64,000 nucleotides of DNA from an uncultured Bacteroides sp. (GCA_946628545.1 CAMOWU010000002.1:17651-81650); one strand, 5' to 3'. Shown: positions 23,619 to 32,958, counted from the first letter of the stretch. Program-made: numbers and translations. Notes: generated by a model from the sequence alone, not told the origin.

Positions 23619-25118
23619 ATGGCATTTAGTAGAATTACAGCAGCTGAGGCTGCAGCGATGATCAAAGACGGCGAAGGTATCGCACTGAGTGGTTTCACAC
23701 CAGCTGGTACTCCTAAAGCAGTGACAACAGAAATTGCCAAGAAGGCAGTTGCAGAGCATGAAGCAGGACGCCCATATCAAATCAGAATGTACACAGGAGC
23801 ATCGACAGGCATGTCGGGCGACGGAGTGCTCTCCGAGGCTGGAGCCATCAAATACCGTGCTCCCTACACCACCAACTCACTCTTCCGCAAGCATGTCAAC
23901 GCAGGCGAAATCGCATACAACGACATTCACCTGAGCCACATGGCACAAGAGCTCCGCTACGGTTTCATCGGGGAAGTCGATTGGGCCATCATTGAGTGCT
24001 GCGCCATCGAAGACGACGGAAAAGTCTATCTCACGGCAGCAGGAGGTATCGCACCCACAGCAGCACGCTTGGCAAAAAAGGGAGTGTTCATCGAGCTCAA
24101 CGCCTTCCACAGCGCCAAGTCCATCGGCATACACGATGTCTATGAGCCACTCGACCCACCTTTGCGTCAGCCCATACCCATCACCAAGCCATCCGACCGC
24201 ATCGGTACCACTTACCTGCAGATCGACCCAAAGAAGATTGTAGGTGTCATCGAAACCAACATTCCCGACGAGGCACGATCTTTCAAAGACGCTGACCCCG
24301 TGACAGAAAACATTGGTCAGAGAGTGGCTGAATTCCTGATGGCCGACATGAAGCGCGGCATCATACCCTCCACTTTCCTGCCACTGCAGAGCGGTGTGGG
24401 ATCAACTGCCAACGCCATTCTCGGCGCACTCGGAAACGACCCTGCAGTGCCCAACTTCGACATCTACACTGAAGTGTTCCAAGATGCCATCGTGGATTTG
24501 ATGGTCAACGGAAGAGTGAAGAGCGCCAGCACATGCTCTCTGTCGGTCACCAACGAAGCACTTTACCGTATCTACGACAATATCAACTTCTTCAAGGACA
24601 AACTGGTGCTGCGTCAGTCTGAAATCTCCAACAGCCCAGAGGTGATTCGTCGATTAGGCGTGATTGCCATCAACACTGCTATTGAAGTCGATATCTACGG
24701 ACACGCCAACTCCACACAGATCTGCGGTAGCAAGATGATGAACGGCATCGGCGGTTCGGGCGACTTCGAACGCAATGCCTACATCTCCATCTTCACTTGT
24801 CCTTCAGTAGCCAAGGGAGGAGTCATCAGCTCGATTGTGCCATTCTGCAGCCATATCGACCACACAGAGCACGACGTCAACATCATCGTCACAGAGCAGG
24901 GTGTAGCCGACCTGAGAGGAAAGTCGCCACGCGAACGCGCTCAAACCATCATTGAGAACTGCGCTCATCCCGACTACAAACAACTGCTGTGGGACTATCT
25001 CAAGATTGCAGACAAGGGACAGACACCTCACAAACTCTCGGCCGCATTCGCACTCCACGACACGTTCCTCCGCGAGGGCGACATGCACCTGACAGACTTG
25101 TCTAAGTATGTGAAATAA
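23619..25118 (+). CDS. Succinyl-CoA:acetate CoA-transferase (acetyl-CoA hydrolase/transferase family)
   Basis: A 499-residue class I CoA-transferase of the AarC/Cat1 type. It would move CoA between succinyl-CoA and acetate, linking acetate and succinate production in a fermenting Bacteroidetes cell. Evidence: SGFTPAGTPKAV near residues 24-35, the acyl-CoA binding region with GVGSTANAILGAL, the probable catalytic Glu285 in IYTEVFQD, GSGDFERNAYISIF and the C-terminal IIVTEQGVADLRGKSPRERA. Length is normal. It is a single gene with a good promoter and a strong terminator. Confidence 0.93.
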   Translation: MAFSRITAAEAAAMIKDGEGIALSGFTPAGTPKAVTTEIAKKAVAEHEAGRPYQIRMYTGASTGMSGDGVLSEAGAIKYRAPYTTNSLFRKHVNAGEIAYNDIHLSHMAQELRYGFIGEVDWAIIECCAIEDDGKVYLTAAGGIAPTAARLAKKGVFIELNAFHSAKSIGIHDVYEPLDPPLRQPIPITKPSDRIGTTYLQIDPKKIVGVIETNIPDEARSFKDADPVTENIGQRVAEFLMADMKRGIIPSTFLPLQSGVGSTANAILGALGNDPAVPNFDIYTEVFQDAIVDLMVNGRVKSASTCSLSVTNEALYRIYDNINFFKDKLVLRQSEISNSPEVIRRLGVIAINTAIEVDIYGHANSTQICGSKMMNGIGGSGDFERNAYISIFTCPSVAKGGVISSIVPFCSHIDHTEHDVNIIVTEQGVADLRGKSPRERAQTIIENCAHPDYKQLLWDYLKIADKGQTPHKLSAAFALHDTFLREGDMHLTDLSKYVK

Positions 25119-25149
25119 TCCAGTCCACAATCCATCTATCAACCAATAA

Positions 25150-25186
25150 AACGCCCGTCGCCGCAACAGCGACGGGCGTTTTTTTG
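25150..25186 (+). terminator. Rho-independent terminator of the CoA-transferase gene
   Basis: AACGCCCGTCGC (25150-25161) and GCGACGGGCGTT (25169-25180) pair perfectly around CGCAACA and run into a T-tract. Confidence 0.95.
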
Positions 25187-25239
25187 TCCACTAATCTCAT
25201 ATTTGTTGGAAAGCGGGGAAGAATGTGCGGGAAAATGAC

Positions 25240-25247
25240 TATATTTG
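25240..25247 (+). promoter_or_regulatory. -7 promoter element of the first glycan cluster
   Basis: TATATTTG followed by CAAA matches TAnnTTTG, 38 bp before the ATG at 25286. No -33 match. Confidence 0.5.
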
Positions 25248-25285
25248 CAAAATTATACTCATCCTAACTATCCGTCACTGGCGGA

Positions 25286-26680
25286 ATGGAGGATGATTTC
25301 GCAAACGATATGGATCTATTAATAGGCAATTTCATAGCATACCTCTTGTTCTTCCTGTACTTGCTCAAAGCCAACAAGTACAGGCTGAATCTGCAGTCGT
25401 TTGTTGCCTTGAACTTCGTCATCGTGGCATTCCTCGGATACTACACTTTCAAAACGGGCATCTATCAGAAGACATTTGGCTACAAGGATGTCACCACACT
25501 GTCTATCGTCCCCTATATCCTATGCCTTGCGATGGTGGTCATGCTCATCCTCCCCTTGCGACAAATAGAGACGGTCAGGAAGATGGATACGCATACGGGA
25601 TTGGGAATCAGCGAGAAATGGCAAAACTACATCTCTTTTGCCTTCTTGGGACTGGTCATCGTGTATTTCTACATGAACCAGCTGCTGGTCAGCCAAAGGT
25701 CCGAGTTTGTGGAATACGACGAAATATACGAGAACATGGCGTCGGGAAACCTGGAGAAATTCGACTCGCCGATACTCAACACCATCTACTTCCGACTCAT
25801 CACGCTCATACGACTTCTGAGCCCTTTCATCTATTATTTTCAGTTCTCAATTCTCGCCAACAAGAAGAAGAAAGAGAGCAAGGTACTGCCTCTCGTGCTG
25901 ATCTTCGGATCGTTCATCCTCTCAGTCTTTCCCGACATCGAGTCGGCCAGCCGCGGAGCCATGTATTTCTCCGCCATGCAACTGTGCTTCTTCATGTTCA
26001 TCTATTTCAGGTCCTTCACACCTGGAGTGAAACTGTTCACGGTAGTGGCCATCTCGGGTTCCATATTGTTGCTCGTGATCTTCTCCATGGCCATATCCTA
26101 TTCGAGATTTGGTGAGGGGAAAGAAGGCAACGAACAGATATTCAGATACTTCGGAGAACCCTATCCGAATCTGGGATTCAATGTGTGGAACAAAAACATA
26201 CGGCACCCATACGGTAAGCGATATTTCCCACGCCTGACCACAGGTAGCGGCAAAAGCTTTGCCGGACGCGAGGATCGATTCACCTACTGGGAGCGCAAGG
26301 TGGGAATACCCATGCTCAACCTAAAGACCATCTTCGGAGACCTTTACGTGGAATTTGGCGCTTTGGGGGCATTTGTGGTGGTGGCGCTATGGCTGCTGCT
26401 ACTGCATTTCTGCCTTTACAAGGCACGAGGAGACAGTCTCGCCACCGTCATCCTGCTCTATTATGCCTACAACATCGTCGTGTATGGACTATTCAACAAC
26501 CACCTGTCGGAAGACACGCTCAAAGAGTTCTTCTACTCCATCATCATCATTCTGGTTATCAGATTCGTAGCCAAGAAGATGAAGGAAAAGAACGACCTCG
26601 CACGACACCTCTACGAACGACAACGAAAAGGACGATACGGCTACTATTATAGCGACAACGACTACAAGGACAAGCAATGA
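25286..26680 (+). CDS. O-antigen/capsule repeat-unit polymerase-like membrane protein
   Basis: A 464-residue polytopic protein with ten or more transmembrane helices (LLIGNFIAYLLFFLYLL, SFVALNFVIVAFLGYY, IVPYILCLAMVVMLILPL, FGALGAFVVVALWLLLLHFC). A long extracytoplasmic loop around residues 290-350 holds many Arg and Tyr (RFTYWERKVGIP), as in Wzy-type and EpsG-like polymerases. Those enzymes join lipid-linked oligosaccharides in the periplasm. Being the first gene of a glycosyltransferase run supports this. An inner start (ATG at 25310) is possible. The stop overlaps the next gene by 4 bp (ATGA). Confidence 0.75.
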   Translation: MEDDFANDMDLLIGNFIAYLLFFLYLLKANKYRLNLQSFVALNFVIVAFLGYYTFKTGIYQKTFGYKDVTTLSIVPYILCLAMVVMLILPLRQIETVRKMDTHTGLGISEKWQNYISFAFLGLVIVYFYMNQLLVSQRSEFVEYDEIYENMASGNLEKFDSPILNTIYFRLITLIRLLSPFIYYFQFSILANKKKKESKVLPLVLIFGSFILSVFPDIESASRGAMYFSAMQLCFFMFIYFRSFTPGVKLFTVVAISGSILLLVIFSMAISYSRFGEGKEGNEQIFRYFGEPYPNLGFNVWNKNIRHPYGKRYFPRLTTGSGKSFAGREDRFTYWERKVGIPMLNLKTIFGDLYVEFGALGAFVVVALWLLLLHFCLYKARGDSLATVILLYYAYNIVVYGLFNNHLSEDTLKEFFYSIIIILVIRFVAKKMKEKNDLARHLYERQRKGRYGYYYSDNDYKDKQ

Positions 26681-27666
26681 GACAAAAGGCCTATTTCTAC
26701 CCACCAAGGCCCAGAAACGGCTACGACAACCCATACGCCCTGAATTTCAAAGCGACACTCGCAGCGAAGTTTGAGGTGGCTGAAGCCGACAACCAACCCG
26801 TCAAGGGACAGTTGCTGTCGCTACTCCATCATGCCCTCAGCTCTGACATCTTTCTGCTCAACTGGATAGAGAATGTGGGAGTGGCGAGAAATCCATGGCT
26901 GCGCTCTTGGATCGCACTCTTCTGCCTCAACATGATGAAGTGGAGAGGGAAAAAGATGGTGTGGGTACTGCACAATATCCATCCACACGAAGGGGAAAAC
27001 GAGTGCACAAGAATGCTGAAGAAATGGCTGTTTCGACATGTCCACCTCATCATCGCCCATTCACACGATGCCGAAGCGTATGCGCGGAAACACGCACGAG
27101 GCAAAGTGCTGTTCTGCCACCATCCCGTCACACCCATAACCATCAAGGGGGAAGTCAAACCGACAACGGCGACAGACGTCTTTATCTGGGGATCCATACT
27201 GCCCTACAAAGGAGTGAAGGAGTTCGTGGCTCTGCCGCAACTGCAGGCCTCCAAACTGAACGTCAGGATACTCGGACATTGTCCAGACCCGATGCTGGCG
27301 GATGAAATCAACCAGCATTGCAACGAAAGAGTGGTGTTTGAGAACCGAAAGGCACCGTTTGAGGAAATCGCTGCCTATATCAAAACCAGCCACTACGTAC
27401 TATTCCCCTATACCGACAGTGCCTTCTCCAGTTCGGGAGCACTCATCGACACACTCTCCTTAGGAGGTACACCCGTAGCGCCTCACACTGGATGCTTCAA
27501 GGACCTGCAACAAGAAGGACTGTGCATCACCTACAACAGCCAGGATGAACTCTTCGATATCCTCAACAGCAGAACTCGGACCATCGACCACGACAAGGTC
27601 GAATCATTCATCAACAGCAACTCCTGGGAAAAATTCATCGACAAGATAGACGAACATCTGAAATGA
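26677..27666 (+). CDS. Glycosyltransferase, GT-B fold
   Basis: A 329-residue cytoplasmic glycosyltransferase. The N-terminal half has DIFLLNWIENV and KMVWVLHNIHPHEGEN followed by IIAHSHDAEAYAR, a GT-B acceptor domain pattern. The C-terminal half (FIWGSILPYKGVKEF, NVRILGHCP, HYVLFPYTDSAFSSSGALID) is the nucleotide-sugar domain with a conserved 'S.SG.LIDTLSLG' in place of the usual E-x7-E. The donor sugar cannot be told. It overlaps its neighbours by 4 bp at each end, so translation is coupled with the polymerase and the GT8 gene. Confidence 0.8.
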   Translation: MRQKAYFYPPRPRNGYDNPYALNFKATLAAKFEVAEADNQPVKGQLLSLLHHALSSDIFLLNWIENVGVARNPWLRSWIALFCLNMMKWRGKKMVWVLHNIHPHEGENECTRMLKKWLFRHVHLIIAHSHDAEAYARKHARGKVLFCHHPVTPITIKGEVKPTTATDVFIWGSILPYKGVKEFVALPQLQASKLNVRILGHCPDPMLADEINQHCNERVVFENRKAPFEEIAAYIKTSHYVLFPYTDSAFSSSGALIDTLSLGGTPVAPHTGCFKDLQQEGLCITYNSQDELFDILNSRTRTIDHDKVESFINSNSWEKFIDKIDEHLK

Positions 27667-28586
27667 GCAACGAGATACATATCGCATGCAGCACCGACGA
27701 CAACTACGCACCACTATGCGGTGTGATGGTCTGTTCCGCACTTCACAACAACCGAGGTGGACAAATGGTCGTGCACATCCTGGCAAACATGCTCTCCGAC
27801 GACAACCGGTACCGATTCCAGAGGCAATGCGAGACCTATGGAGCTCAATGTCTGTTCCACCAAGTGGACGAATCGCGGCTTGAGGGGTGTCAGTACCGCA
27901 CCAAAGTGCATCCTCTGAGCAGTGCCGCCTACTACCGCATCCTCTTGGCGTCTATCCTGGAAGAGGTATCGAGAGTCATTTATCTCGACTGCGACATGAT
28001 TGTGAGAAGCGACCTGAGCCAGGCCTTTGGAATGAACCTGGGAGGAAACGGTGTGGCGGCGGTAGAAGACTACGACACCCCCGTCGATATGGAGCATTAC
28101 CGACAGCTGGGACTCAACGATGGCGACAAGTATTTCAACAGCGGGTTCATGGTCATCGATCTGGACTACTGGCGACAACACAACACGGAGCAACAACTGC
28201 TGCAGTTCGCTAAACGCAAGCGCAAGGTCTATTTCCACGACCAAGACGCGCTCAACTGCGTCTTCCGAGCCAACTGGCAACGACTCTCACCCGAATGGAA
28301 CTACTTCAATGTGGCGCAGATACGGGTGGATCATCTCTTCGAGAACAAGGAAGAGGCACATCGTTTCTTCTCATCCCCGAAAGTGGTGCATTTCCCTGGA
28401 CGCTATTTCAAACCCTGGCTCGACACGACGTGCATCCCTTATCGCAAGGAATGGCTCTTCTATCTGGAGAAGTCTGAATGGAAAGGGCTACCCATGCGAC
28501 ACAACGAACGCAAGTACTACACCCTTGCGAAAACTTTCTACGTAAAGCTCAAACGCTTGTACTACAAACTGATATATGAATTCTGA
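27663..28586 (+). CDS. Glycosyltransferase family 8 protein
   Basis: A 307-residue GT8 enzyme, a retaining transferase of the LgtC/RfaI type that uses UDP-glucose or UDP-galactose. It opens with IHIACSTDDNYAPLCGVMV; the metal-binding DxD is Asp109-Cys-Asp111 in IYLDCDMIVRSDL; FNSGFMVIDLDYWR and DQDALNCVF follow at about residues 158-205, and the HFPGRYFKPW motif lies near residue 243. Lys- and Arg-rich helices at the C-terminus suit membrane association. It starts inside the previous stop and ends 6 bp before the next gene. Confidence 0.92.
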   Translation: MSNEIHIACSTDDNYAPLCGVMVCSALHNNRGGQMVVHILANMLSDDNRYRFQRQCETYGAQCLFHQVDESRLEGCQYRTKVHPLSSAAYYRILLASILEEVSRVIYLDCDMIVRSDLSQAFGMNLGGNGVAAVEDYDTPVDMEHYRQLGLNDGDKYFNSGFMVIDLDYWRQHNTEQQLLQFAKRKRKVYFHDQDALNCVFRANWQRLSPEWNYFNVAQIRVDHLFENKEEAHRFFSSPKVVHFPGRYFKPWLDTTCIPYRKEWLFYLEKSEWKGLPMRHNERKYYTLAKTFYVKLKRLYYKLIYEF

Positions 28587-28592
28587 ACCAAC

Positions 28593-29735
28593 ATGCGCAT
28601 AGGGATAAGTGGATATGTGGGCACTCACCTCACAGGCATCGGAAGGGTGCTGGTCTGTGTGCTGAAGGAAATGGCAAGACTGTTTCCTGAAGATGAGTAC
28701 GTGGTATTCGCCAACAGCGGATACACCTTCTACGATGCGCTTGCGACGCTACCCAATGTGAAGGTGGTGGATACAGGGGTGTCGAAAGACAGTCCGCTGG
28801 CCAATATCATCTGGCACCAATGGGGATTCCAGCGGAGTCTGAGGCAGTGGAAATGCGATCTGGCGTATATCCCCAACTTCTCATTGCTGCTCTGGAAACA
28901 GATACCTACGGTCGTCACCATTCACGACCTCATCGAGTTCAATGTACCAGGAAAGTTCAGCCGACTGAGAATGGCGTACCGAAAGGTCATCGACCCACTG
29001 ATGGTGCGCAACAGCACCAGCATCACCACTGTGTCGGAATGTTCCAAACGCGACATCATACGATTCTGCAACGCCAAGGAAGAAAAAGTGAGGGTCATCC
29101 ACAACGCCGTCGATACCACCATCTTCCACGAATACGACAAGGAGGACGTGATACCGGTCATTGAGAAGTATGGTCTCAACTACAAATCGTATTTCATCTT
29201 CGTGGGCACCATCGACTACCCTGGCAAGAACATCAAGACCGTTATCGAGGCTTTCTTCCAACTCAAAACACAACAACCCAACAACCATCAACTGGTCATC
29301 GTGGGAAAGGATGGACACAACGCACAGGTCATCTACGACCTGGTGAATGGCTCTGCTTATAAAAAAAATGTCCTCTTCACCGGTTATGTCCCGGATGCCG
29401 ACCTGCCCATACTCTACTCCGGGGCAAAGGTGATGCTCTATCTCTCATTCTACGAGGGATTCGGACTGCCAGTGCTGGAGGCCATGTCGTGCGCCACACC
29501 CGTCATTTGTAGCAACACGTCCTGTTTTCCCGAAGTGGCTGGAGAGGCCGACATCTGTGTCTGCCCCACTGACGTGGAGGCGGTGGCTGCCAAACTCAAG
29601 CGACTAAACTCCGACGACGACTACTGCCAACAGGTGGCCAACCAATGCCGTAAGCAGGCCAAGTCCTTCTCATGGGAAAGGTCGGCCAAAGCCTACCACG
29701 AAGTCTTTAAAAGGGCGTTAGACTTTAGACATTAA
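28593..29735 (+). CDS. Glycosyltransferase family 4 protein
   Basis: A 380-residue GT4 (GT-B, retaining) enzyme. The N-terminal domain has GISGYVGTHLTGIGRVLVCV and IPTVVTIHDLIEFN; the C-terminal domain has SYFIFVGTIDYPGKNIKTVI, then VLFTGYVPDADLPILYSGAK and the E-x7-E donor site in SFYEGFGLPVLEAMSCATPV. It most resembles mannosyl- or rhamnosyltransferases of surface glycan clusters. The last codons lie in a copy of the TTAGAC heptamer (29718-29731), so the C-terminal residues are shaped by the repeat. Confidence 0.9.
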   Translation: MRIGISGYVGTHLTGIGRVLVCVLKEMARLFPEDEYVVFANSGYTFYDALATLPNVKVVDTGVSKDSPLANIIWHQWGFQRSLRQWKCDLAYIPNFSLLLWKQIPTVVTIHDLIEFNVPGKFSRLRMAYRKVIDPLMVRNSTSITTVSECSKRDIIRFCNAKEEKVRVIHNAVDTTIFHEYDKEDVIPVIEKYGLNYKSYFIFVGTIDYPGKNIKTVIEAFFQLKTQQPNNHQLVIVGKDGHNAQVIYDLVNGSAYKKNVLFTGYVPDADLPILYSGAKVMLYLSFYEGFGLPVLEAMSCATPVICSNTSCFPEVAGEADICVCPTDVEAVAAKLKRLNSDDDYCQQVANQCRKQAKSFSWERSAKAYHEVFKRALDFRH

Positions 29736-29747
29736 AAAAATACCCCC

Positions 29748-29826
29748 GTTGAGGTCGGGTGCCCGGCGGTTCCGCCGCCGGGGTTCTCCGCAATCTAAAA
29801 AACCTCAATAATCCATAACCAATAAC
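29748..29826. repeat. GC-rich hairpin repeat plus three heptamers
   Basis: GTTGAGGTCGGGTGCCCGGC, then GGTTCCGCCGCCGGGG, at 29748-29783 recurs with a few changes at 59754-59789. Its CCCGGCGG/CCGCCGGG arms form a hairpin. Heptamers CAATAAT, CCATAAC and CAATAAC follow at 29806-29826, just before the radical SAM gene. Confidence 0.7.
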
Positions 29827-29838
29827 CATTCAAACCCC

Positions 29839-30897
29839 ATGCCAACCCACATACCCAACCCCACTGACGCCAGCATCATCCTCACCTACAGGTGCCCGAT
29901 GCAATGCGTGATGTGCAACATCTGGAAAAACCCTACCGACAAGAAAGAGGAAATAAAGGCAAGCGACCTACGCTCATTGCCCCAACTTCACTTCATCAAC
30001 CTCACGGGAGGGGAACCGTTCATACGCGAGGATTTGCCTGAAATCGTGGAGGAATGCTACAAACACACACCGCGAATCGTCATCTCCACATCCGGATGGT
30101 TTGAGGATAGGGTCATCGCACTGGCCCGACGCTTCCCCAATATCGGCATACGCATCAGCATCGAGGGACTGTCGCAAAAGAACGATGAACTCAGAGGACG
30201 ACCCGGTGGGTTCGACAAAGGACTGCGCACACTGCTCACCCTCAAGCAAATGGGACTGAAAGACATCGGGTTTGGTTGCACGGTTTCAAACAACAACTCC
30301 GCCGACATGCTGGCACTCTACCAACTCTCACGGTCGCTGGGCATGGAATTCGCCACTGCGGCATTCCACAACTCCTACTATTTTCACAAGGACGACAACC
30401 AAATCACCAACAGAGAGGAAGTGTGCCGCAACTTTGAACAACTCATCGAGTGGCAACTCAAAGAAAAACATCCCAAAAGCTGGTTCCGCGCATGGTTCAA
30501 CATGGGGCTGATCAACTATATCGAAGGGGGAAGACGAATGCTGCCATGCGAGGCAGGAAGCGCCAACTTCTTCATCGACCCCTGGGGTGAGGTCTATCCC
30601 TGCAACGGCATGGAGGAACGCTACTGGAAAGAAAGCATGGGCAATATCCACCAACTCGATTTCATGCAGATCTGGCAGAGCGAACAGGCTGAGGAGGTCA
30701 GACGGAAGGTGCGTAGCTGTCCCAAGAACTGCTGGATGGTGGGCACTGCCAGCCCCGTGATGCACAAGTACATCAAATACCCACTCCGCTGGGCGCTGAA
30801 GAACAAATGGCGTTCGATGCGTGGGCAGAAACCTTGTCTCGACAAGAAGTGGTGCGACGTGGGACAAGATCCATGTCAAGGGGATCTTAAGCTTTAG
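29839..30897 (+). CDS. Radical SAM protein with SPASM-like C-terminus
   Basis: A 352-residue radical SAM enzyme. The [4Fe-4S] cluster motif CxxxCxxC is Cys19, Cys23 and Cys26 in LTYRCPMQCVMCNIW; LTGGEPFIREDLPEIVEECY is the SAM-binding 'GGE' region. The C-terminal part has MLPCEAGSANFFIDPWGEVY with PCNGMEERYW and a CPKNCW pair, the cysteine pattern of SPASM/Twitch domains that carry extra Fe-S clusters. Substrate unknown; close relatives of this type act on peptides, sugars or lipids. It is set among glycosyltransferases of the same strand, which suggests glycan or glycolipid modification. The stop codon lies in the first unit of a heptamer array. Confidence 0.88.
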   Translation: MPTHIPNPTDASIILTYRCPMQCVMCNIWKNPTDKKEEIKASDLRSLPQLHFINLTGGEPFIREDLPEIVEECYKHTPRIVISTSGWFEDRVIALARRFPNIGIRISIEGLSQKNDELRGRPGGFDKGLRTLLTLKQMGLKDIGFGCTVSNNNSADMLALYQLSRSLGMEFATAAFHNSYYFHKDDNQITNREEVCRNFEQLIEWQLKEKHPKSWFRAWFNMGLINYIEGGRRMLPCEAGSANFFIDPWGEVYPCNGMEERYWKESMGNIHQLDFMQIWQSEQAEEVRRKVRSCPKNCWMVGTASPVMHKYIKYPLRWALKNKWRSMRGQKPCLDKKWCDVGQDPCQGDLKL

Positions 30898-30962
30898 ACT
30901 TTAGACATTAGACTTTAGACGTTAGACGTTAGACTTTAGACATTAGACTTTAGACTTTAGGC
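30893..30962. repeat. Heptamer array ([ATG]TTAGAC) x10 on the radical SAM stop codon
   Basis: Ten 7-bp units of TTTAGAC, ATTAGAC or GTTAGAC in exact register (the last unit is TTTAGGC). The stop TAG at 30895-30897 is inside the first unit. Two units of another family (CAATAAC) follow at 30969-30982. Confidence 0.9.
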
Positions 30963-30993
30963 AACCTTCAATAACCAATAACCCTTCAATGAG

Positions 30994-32094
30994 ATGGCAG
31001 ACAATCAAAGAATGTTCGTTACAGGCACTCGTGGCATCCCCGGAATCATGGGCGGGGTAGAAACGCATTGCGAGGAGTTGTTTCCCCGCTTGGTCAACAT
31101 GGGCTTTGAAGTCACGGTCTTCCGACGCCTGCCCTACGCCACAAACAACGACACAACATTCAAAGGGGTGGAGGTGATCGATTTACCCTGCACCAAGAAC
31201 AAGTTCCTCGAGGCGTTCACACACACCTTCAAAGCCATACTGGAAGCCAAGCGAAGGGGTGGTAAGTACATCCACATCCATGCCATAGGACCGGCGATGC
31301 TCTCACCCGTAGCGCGTCTGTTGGGCATGAAGGTGGTGTTCACACATCATGGTCACGACTACGACCGGGCTAAATGGAACGCGGTGGCGAAGATGTGTCT
31401 GAAATTCGGCGAGTGGATTGCATGCAAGTATGCTGAGCATGTCATCGTCATCTCCCGACCCATTCAGGATGCACTGGCAAGGAAATACGGACGGACAAAA
31501 AACGTGCACCTCATATACAATGGTGTGCCTGAACCACAGACCTGCGAAAACGACGCCTATTTCAGCGAACTGGGTATCGAAAGGGGTAAATACATACTGG
31601 CACTCGGACGTTTTGTCCCTGAAAAGAATTTCGACCAGTTGATCAAAGCGTTCCTCGCAACCCAACACCAAGGTTGCAAGCTGGTCATTGGGGGAAGTTT
31701 CGACCATCAGGACGACTACGCGCGGTCACTGGTGGAAATGGCGAGAGAGGGGGATGTGGTGCTACCAGGATTCGTGAAAGGCGAACGGCTGCATGCGCTC
31801 CTGACTCATGCACGATGCTTTGTTCTGCCTTCGTCCCACGAAGGACTGCCCATCTCGCTGCTCGAGGCCATGAGCTATCGACTACCGGTCATCGCCAGTG
31901 ACATTCCTGCCAACCTGGAGGTGAATTTGGACAGCAAGTGCTATTTCAAATGTGGCGACACCGACCAACTGACCAACCTGCTCCAAAACACCATCAACAA
32001 CGACTTCCGCCGCGTCGATTACGACATGACACCCTACAACTGGGACAGCATCGCACAGCAAACCGCACAGGTGTATAAGGAGATGATGAAGTAA
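30994..32094 (+). CDS. Glycosyltransferase family 4, DUF1972/rhamnosyltransferase type
   Basis: A 366-residue GT4 enzyme. The N-terminal 'VTGTRGIPGIMGGVETHCEE' is the DUF1972 signature found in rhamnosyltransferases such as RgpA and Cps2T. The donor domain shows ILALGRFVPEKNFDQLIKAF, then DVVLPGFVKGERLHALLTHA and the E-x7-E site in PSSHEGLPISLLEAMSYRLP. It would add a sugar, possibly rhamnose, to a lipid-linked oligosaccharide at the inner face of the cytoplasmic membrane. Last plus-strand gene of the first glycan block; a GC-rich hairpin lies between it and the convergent outer-membrane protein gene. Confidence 0.9.
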   Translation: MADNQRMFVTGTRGIPGIMGGVETHCEELFPRLVNMGFEVTVFRRLPYATNNDTTFKGVEVIDLPCTKNKFLEAFTHTFKAILEAKRRGGKYIHIHAIGPAMLSPVARLLGMKVVFTHHGHDYDRAKWNAVAKMCLKFGEWIACKYAEHVIVISRPIQDALARKYGRTKNVHLIYNGVPEPQTCENDAYFSELGIERGKYILALGRFVPEKNFDQLIKAFLATQHQGCKLVIGGSFDHQDDYARSLVEMAREGDVVLPGFVKGERLHALLTHARCFVLPSSHEGLPISLLEAMSYRLPVIASDIPANLEVNLDSKCYFKCGDTDQLTNLLQNTINNDFRRVDYDMTPYNWDSIAQQTAQVYKEMMK

Positions 32095-32159
32095 TCATTC
32101 TTCATTACGACTTTTTTCGTAACGACTTTTTCGTAGTCAATGCCGATGACCTACAAACA

Positions 32160-32191
32160 GTGCGGGCGCCCCTGGAGAGGGACGCCCGCAC
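32160..32191. terminator. Hairpin between convergent genes
   Basis: GTGCGGGCG (32160-32168) pairs with CGCCCGCAC (32183-32191), extended by CCC/GGG. No long T-run on either side, but it sits between two convergent stops and probably ends both transcripts. Confidence 0.6.
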
Positions 32192-32217
32192 CTTATATAC
32201 TATAGATCTGTTTCAGA

Positions 32218-32757
32218 TTAGAAAGAAACGTAGGCACCGAAAGACACAGCGTTGTCAACACCGATATTCACCTGGTTGGTCTTGATGTCACCTGTCTTAG
32301 AGAAGGCCCAACCCAACTTACCAACATGTGCTACGAGGCTCACCTTGGGGCTTACAGCGTAAGAGAAACCTGGCTTGATGGCAATCTCCCAAGTGTTGGT
32401 GTTGTCATCTACACCATGAGTGTGGGCGAGCTGGTAGGCGAAACCACCGTCAAGGAAGAAAGTGAAGTTACCAGCCTTTACAGCCTTATAACGAGCGTAT
32501 GGGTTGATAGTGAAGCTGTTGGTGCTTGCATCGTCATCGTCAACATGGCCAAAACCAATAGCAGCAGCAATGTCCCAATTGTCATTCAGGGTGTAGCCAA
32601 CCTCAGGAGCGAGAGTGAATACGTTCTGCTTAGCGAGAGTGTTGCCATCGTTGGAAACTCGTGTGTTCTGGTAGCCAAGTTCGCCACCCATCCATACCTG
32701 TGCGTTTGCAGCAACTGAAACAACTGCGAATACTGCAGCCAATACAATCTTTTTCAT
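32218..32757 (-). CDS. Outer-membrane beta-barrel (porin-like) protein
   Basis: A 179-residue protein with a typical signal peptide (KKIVLAAVFAVVSVAANAQ). The mature part is an eight-strand-type barrel: VWMGGELGYQNTRV, FTLAPEVGYTLND, WDIAAAIGFGHVDD, FTINPYARYKAV, FTFFLDGGFAYQLA, EIAIKPGFSYAVS, VSLVAHVGKLGWAF and a terminal VNIGVDNAVSFGAYVSF ending in Phe, as required for BAM insertion. It belongs to the OmpW/OmpX-like 'outer membrane protein beta-barrel' group of Bacteroidetes. It is a single gene, with a long leader if the promoter at 32951 is right; no specific function can be given. Confidence 0.9.
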   Translation of the reverse strand: MKKIVLAAVFAVVSVAANAQVWMGGELGYQNTRVSNDGNTLAKQNVFTLAPEVGYTLNDNWDIAAAIGFGHVDDDDASTNSFTINPYARYKAVKAGNFTFFLDGGFAYQLAHTHGVDDNTNTWEIAIKPGFSYAVSPKVSLVAHVGKLGWAFSKTGDIKTNQVNIGVDNAVSFGAYVSF

Positions 32758-32950
32758 AATCTAATTCTAAAAATAACTATTAGTTACGTCCTACTCTTTT
32801 ATGAAGGTTTTCGGATTCCCCTTGTCATTCAATTCTCTGTCAATCGAAACGTGAAAGGAATATTCCTATGCTAATCTCTAATTATGCAACCAACGTCATG
32901 TGTCGGATGTATCAGCCCGGACTCCACTGTCTCCGTATCGATTTCGGATG

Positions 32951-32958
32951 CAAAGTTA
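32951..32958 (-). promoter_or_regulatory. -7 promoter element of the outer-membrane protein gene
   Basis: TAACTTTG on the minus strand, followed by CATCCG. The leader would be near 190 nt. No -33 match. I see no gene in the 32758-33323 gap; its right part is AT-rich and holds the hairpin at 33234-33266. Confidence 0.45.

Noticed and set aside
30893..30962. Possible CRISPR array
   Set aside because: The repeats are 7 bp, contiguous and without spacers; no cas gene is nearby. It is a simple tandem array.
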